64,000 nt of DNA, from NCBI RefSeq assembly GCF_900107235.1, contig NZ_FNPF01000006.1:62001-126000 (forward strand), in the 5' to 3' direction. Below are positions 60,370 to 64,000 of this stretch, piece after piece. The DNA is from Citreimonas salinaria. GTDB lineage: Bacteria > Pseudomonadota > Alphaproteobacteria > Rhodobacterales > Rhodobacteraceae. Every line of letters begins with the position of its first letter. The first letter of the stretch is position 1. The position numbers and the translations under genes were made by a program. Below the pieces are notes generated by a model, which worked only from the letters and a program-made list of their open reading frames with translations, ran no database searches and was not told where the DNA came from.

Positions 60370-61419
60370 ATGAAGACGAACCAGCTTGGCCGGACCGACA
60401 TCACCGTCACCGAATACTGCCTGGGCACCATGACCTTCGGCAGCCAGACCGACGAGGCCACCGCCCACGCCCAGATCGACCGGGCGCGCGACGCGGGCAT
60501 CAACTTCATGGACGCGGCCGAGATGTACCCGGTCAACCCGGTGAAGAAGGAGACCATCGGCCTGACCGAACAGATCCTGGGCAACTGGTTCGCGAAGACC
60601 GGCCGGCGCAACGAGTGGATCGTCGCCACCAAGCATTCGGGCGAGGGGCTGGCCGCCGTGCGCGACGGCGCGCCGATCACCTCGGACACCATCCCCGGCG
60701 CCGTGGAAAGTTCGTTGAAACGTCTGCAGGCCGACCACATCGACCTCTACCAGTTCCACTGGCCCAACCGCGGCAGCTTCATGTTCCGCAAGAACTGGCG
60801 CTACGATCCGACCGCGTCGTCCTATTCGCGCGCCGACGTGATCCAGGACATCGAGGATTGCCTGGGCGCGCTGACCCGCGAGGTCGAGCGCGGCACGATC
60901 CGCGCCTTCGGCCTGTCCAACGATTCCGCCTGGGGCACGATGCAGTGGCTGCGGGAGGCCGACCGCGTCGGCGGGCCGCGCGTCGCCACAATCCAGAACG
61001 AATACTCGCTGCTGTGCCGGATGGCCGATACCGACCTGGCCGAACTGATGCATTACGAGGACGTGGGCCTGCTGCCGTTCTCGCCGCTGGCGGCCGGGCT
61101 GCTGTCGGGCAAGTACCAGGACGGCGCGGTGCCCGAGGGGTCGCGGATGGCGATCAACGGCGACCTGGGCGGGCGCAAGACCGAGCGCGCCTTTGCCGCC
61201 GTCGACGCCTACCTCGCGCTTGCGCGCGAGTTCGACATCGACCCGGTGCACATGGCGCTCGCTTTCACGGTGCAGCGGCCGTTCGTCGCGTCGTCGATCT
61301 TCGGCGCGACGACGTTGGAGCAGCTGGACCGCGCGCTGGGCGCGATCGACCTGCGGCTGAGCGAGGAGCTGCTGGAGCGCATCGACGCGGTGCACAAGCA
61401 GCACCCGATGCCGTACTAG
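60370..61419 (+). CDS. aldo/keto reductase, Tas-like
   Basis: A 349-aa NADP-dependent reductase: TIM barrel with the catalytic tetrad Asp (NFMDAAEMY; Tyr is six residues on), Lys (WIVATKHSG) and His (DLYQFHWPN). The extra segment GSFMFRKNWRYDPTASSYS and the order of motifs match E. coli Tas. GAGGGGAC precedes the ATG. It is divergent from imuA and followed by the EamA transporter gene after 15 bp. Confidence 0.85.
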   Translation: MKTNQLGRTDITVTEYCLGTMTFGSQTDEATAHAQIDRARDAGINFMDAAEMYPVNPVKKETIGLTEQILGNWFAKTGRRNEWIVATKHSGEGLAAVRDGAPITSDTIPGAVESSLKRLQADHIDLYQFHWPNRGSFMFRKNWRYDPTASSYSRADVIQDIEDCLGALTREVERGTIRAFGLSNDSAWGTMQWLREADRVGGPRVATIQNEYSLLCRMADTDLAELMHYEDVGLLPFSPLAAGLLSGKYQDGAVPEGSRMAINGDLGGRKTERAFAAVDAYLALAREFDIDPVHMALAFTVQRPFVASSIFGATTLEQLDRALGAIDLRLSEELLERIDAVHKQHPMPY

Positions 61420-61434
61420 GCGGGATCGGCGGCG

Positions 61435-62328
61435 GTGGAGATCTGGGTTCTCGCGACGCTGGCGGCGGCCACGATCCAGACCCTGCGCTTCGTGCTGCAC
61501 AAGCAGCTTGCCGCCGGCGGGCTGAGCGCCACCGCCAGCACCTTCGCGCGCTTCGCCTATGCGGCGCCGGGCGCGGCGGTGGTGCTGGTCGTCTACCTGG
61601 CGCTGCGCGGGGTGCTGCCGCCGGTGCCCGACCCGGGCTTCATGGGATGGGTGGTGCTGGGCGGTCTGGGGCAGATCCTGGCCACGATCCTGCTGGTCCG
61701 GCTGTTCGCGCGGCGCAATTTCGCAACCGGCGTCACGCTGAAGAAGACCGAGGTCGTCCAGACCGCGCTGCTGGGCCTCGCGCTGCTGGGTGATACGATT
61801 CCCGCCGCGGGCTGGGCGGCGATCGGGCTGGGCCTGGTGGGCGTGCTGCTGCTGTCCGAGGCGCCGGCCGGGGCGCTTCGCCGCTTCGACGCGGGCGCGG
61901 TGGCGCTGGGTCTGGGCTCGGGGTTCTTCTTCGCGGTCGCCGGCGTGGGGTATCGCGCGGCGACGCTGTCGGTGCCCAGCGACGATGCGCTGCTGCGCGC
62001 GGGGCTGACGCTGACGGTGGTCACCGCGTCGCAGACGGCGGCGATGGCGCTCTGGCTGCGGCTTGCCAGTCCGGGCGACGTCACTGCCGTCTGGCGCGCG
62101 CGGCGCCGCGCCGCGTGGCTCGGCCTGACATCGATGGCGGGCTCGTGGTGCTGGTTCACCGCCTTCACGCTTCAGGCCGCGGCGCTGGTCTACGCGGTGG
62201 GGCAGGTCGAGCTGCTTCTGTCGCTGGCGGCCTCGGTCCTGATCTTCCACGAGACCGTCAGCCGCCGCGAGCTGGCCGGCTGCGTGCTGGTCGGCGCGTC
62301 GGTGCTGATCCTGGTGCTGGCCACCTAG
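61435..62328 (+). CDS. EamA/DMT-family transporter
   Basis: A 297-aa inner-membrane exporter with ten predicted helices in two EamA halves (about residues 5-135 and 150-295; LGLVGVLLL and LAGCVLVGASVLILVL end each half). The substrate is unknown. It starts with GTG at 61435, 15 bp after the aldo/keto reductase, so they are probably one operon. Confidence 0.83.
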   Translation: MEIWVLATLAAATIQTLRFVLHKQLAAGGLSATASTFARFAYAAPGAAVVLVVYLALRGVLPPVPDPGFMGWVVLGGLGQILATILLVRLFARRNFATGVTLKKTEVVQTALLGLALLGDTIPAAGWAAIGLGLVGVLLLSEAPAGALRRFDAGAVALGLGSGFFFAVAGVGYRAATLSVPSDDALLRAGLTLTVVTASQTAAMALWLRLASPGDVTAVWRARRRAAWLGLTSMAGSWCWFTAFTLQAAALVYAVGQVELLLSLAASVLIFHETVSRRELAGCVLVGASVLILVLAT

Positions 62329-62369
62329 ACGATCGCCGCAGGCGGCAAACCGCGCAAAGGCCGCAGCCG

Positions 62370-62385
62370 TGGCGGAATGCCGCCA
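62370..62385. other. small hairpin in the tolQ leader
   Basis: TGGCGG-AATG-CCGCCA, a perfect 6-bp stem, about 85 bases before tolQ. The promoter of the tol genes must lie between here and 62469 or upstream; none is convincing. Confidence 0.25.
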
Positions 62386-62469
62386 ATGTGATGGATCGCA
62401 GCATGGATTTGGGTTAACAACGCTGCCAACAAGCCCGCACAGACGGGCGCAGGCGGAAGAGCAGGTCAA

Positions 62470-63165
<696 letters not shown>

Positions 63166-63168
63166 TCC

Positions 63169-63657
63169 ATGGGGGCAGGCGTCACGCAATCGCAGGGCAG
63201 CGGGCCGCAGCGCCGCCGGGGCCGCCGCGGCCGCGCGCGGCCCATGGCCGAGATCAACGTCACGCCTTTCGTGGACGTGATGATGGTGCTTCTGATCATC
63301 TTCATGGTCGCCGCGCCCCTGCTGACGGTGGGCGTGCCGGTCGAGTTGCCGCGCACCGCCGCGCAGGCCCTGCCGTCCGAGACCGAGGAGCCGCTGACCG
63401 TCACCATCGACGCGTCGGGCGGCGTAACGCTGCAAAGCACCGAGATCGCGCGCGACGACCTGATCCCGCGCCTGCGCGCCATCGCGGCCGAACGCGCCGA
63501 CGACCGGGTCTTCCTGCGCGCCGACGGCGCCGTGCCCTACGAGACGGTCGCGCAGGTGATGGGCGCGCTGAACGCGGGCGGATTCTCGTCCATCGGGCTG
63601 GTGACGGACGTGGGCGGCCCGGCGCTGGACGGTGCGCGTGGCGGGACGGGCAACTGA
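63169..63657 (+). CDS. tolR: TolR
   Basis: A 162-aa ExbD/TolR-family protein: Arg/Gly-rich cytoplasmic N-terminus, one helix with the essential Asp (NVTPFVDVMMVLLIIFMVAAPLL, Asp in PFVDVM), and a periplasmic domain (VTLQSTEIARDDLIPRLRAI, AVPYETVAQVMGALNAGGF). Asp of the helix carries protons. It starts 3 bp after tolQ and ends 6 bp before tolA. Confidence 0.92.
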   Translation: MGAGVTQSQGSGPQRRRGRRGRARPMAEINVTPFVDVMMVLLIIFMVAAPLLTVGVPVELPRTAAQALPSETEEPLTVTIDASGGVTLQSTEIARDDLIPRLRAIAAERADDRVFLRADGAVPYETVAQVMGALNAGGFSSIGLVTDVGGPALDGARGGTGN

Positions 63658-63663
63658 CCGATC

Positions 63664-64000
63664 ATGTCGCGCGGGTTCAACATATCCGCCGGGGCGCACG
63701 GCCTGCTGGCGCTTTGGCTGCTGCTGGGGCCGGTGTTCCGCCCGGATCCGCCCGAGATGACCGTCGCGGACGTCTCGGTGATTTCGGAAGCCGAGTTCGC
63801 CGCGCTGACCGCGCCGCAAGACGGCCCGCAGACCGAACCCGCGCCCGCCGCACTCGAAGCACCCGAAGAGACGCCGGCTCCGCCGTCGCCGCCGACGCCT
63901 TCGGACACCCGCCCGCCCGCGCGGCCCGAGCCGCCGGCGCCCACGCCGGACGCGCAGCCGGATACACAACCGGCCGAGCCGCCGGCACCCGCGCCGCCGG
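63664..64000 (+). CDS. tolA: TolA, N-terminal part (cut by the window end)
   Basis: The first 112 codons of a TolA-like protein: a short basic start, one membrane helix (SAGAHGLLALWLLLGPVF, residues 8-25), then a Pro/Glu/Ala-rich periplasmic stretch (EAPEETPAPPSPPTPSDTRPP) typical of the long TolA linker in this group. There is no stop before base 64000. Position after tolQ-tolR supports the name; the C-terminal domain lies outside the window. Confidence 0.8.
   Translation, partial: MSRGFNISAGAHGLLALWLLLGPVFRPDPPEMTVADVSVISEAEFAALTAPQDGPQTEPAPAALEAPEETPAPPSPPTPSDTRPPARPEPPAPTPDAQPDTQPAEPPAPAPP

Overview
The window looks like the chromosome of a high-G+C alphaproteobacterium of the order Rhodobacterales (Rhodobacteraceae). 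The gene order irr-fabA-fabB-fabI, a class II-type AroA, GTTC-N7-GTTC SOS boxes, phoH-ybeY-corC-lnt-metK synteny and, most tellingly, a SAM/SAH riboswitch in front of metK (a class known from Rhodobacterales) all point there. I see no prophage, transposase, rRNA operon or CRISPR array. There is one tRNA (Gly, TCC).

Layout. 87-2259: two-gene potassium uptake system (KtrA/TrkA-like plus TrkH). 2350-8575: a compact stress island of small membrane and hydrophilic proteins (DUF883-like, DUF1328, AI-2E permease, DUF3618, holin-like, nutrient-deprivation-type protein, YihY, DUF4112, a 68-aa hydrophilic protein, host-attachment family, Rho_N-like). Its transcription units are preceded by GGAAC-N17-CGTT, the recognition sequence of the alphaproteobacterial general stress sigma factor EcfG. 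I find five perfect copies and one near copy inside about 6 kb and none elsewhere in the window. 8641-12995: RND efflux permease and adaptor behind a 12-bp palindrome. 13179-19273: TamB and TamA for outer-membrane protein assembly. 19417-24043: Irr and the unsaturated fatty acid genes fabA, fabB and fabI, with a PhzF-family gene inserted on the opposite strand between fabA and fabB.

24075-32724: a hypothetical gene, miaB, two small paralogous secreted proteins, then phoH-ybeY-corC-lnt and metK under its riboswitch. 32847-40562: a dienelactone hydrolase-like protein, trmB, aroA, cmk, a winged-helix protein, rpsA, ihfB, lapA and trpF. 40692-46328: DUF952-DUF1330-pyrD (translationally coupled), a periplasmic 5'-nucleotidase, a methyltransferase and an SRAP protein. 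46375-50386: tRNA-Gly, an ABC exporter and an acyl-CoA synthetase. 50507-56274: a catabolic-looking set (amidase, zinc alcohol dehydrogenase, three alpha/beta hydrolases including a pcaD-like one) and an FKBP isomerase. 56324-60207: truB, a small zinc-ribbon-like protein of lower G+C, metG, and an orphan SOS-controlled imuA. 60370-64000: an aldo/keto reductase, an EamA transporter, and tolQ-tolR-tolA (tolA cut by the window end).

The most notable signals are the EcfG-type stress island, the SAM/SAH riboswitch, a 52-bp intergenic repeat present twice (after fabA and after trpF, both at convergent gene ends), the PhzF interruption of the fab cluster, and the imuA gene without imuB and dnaE2.
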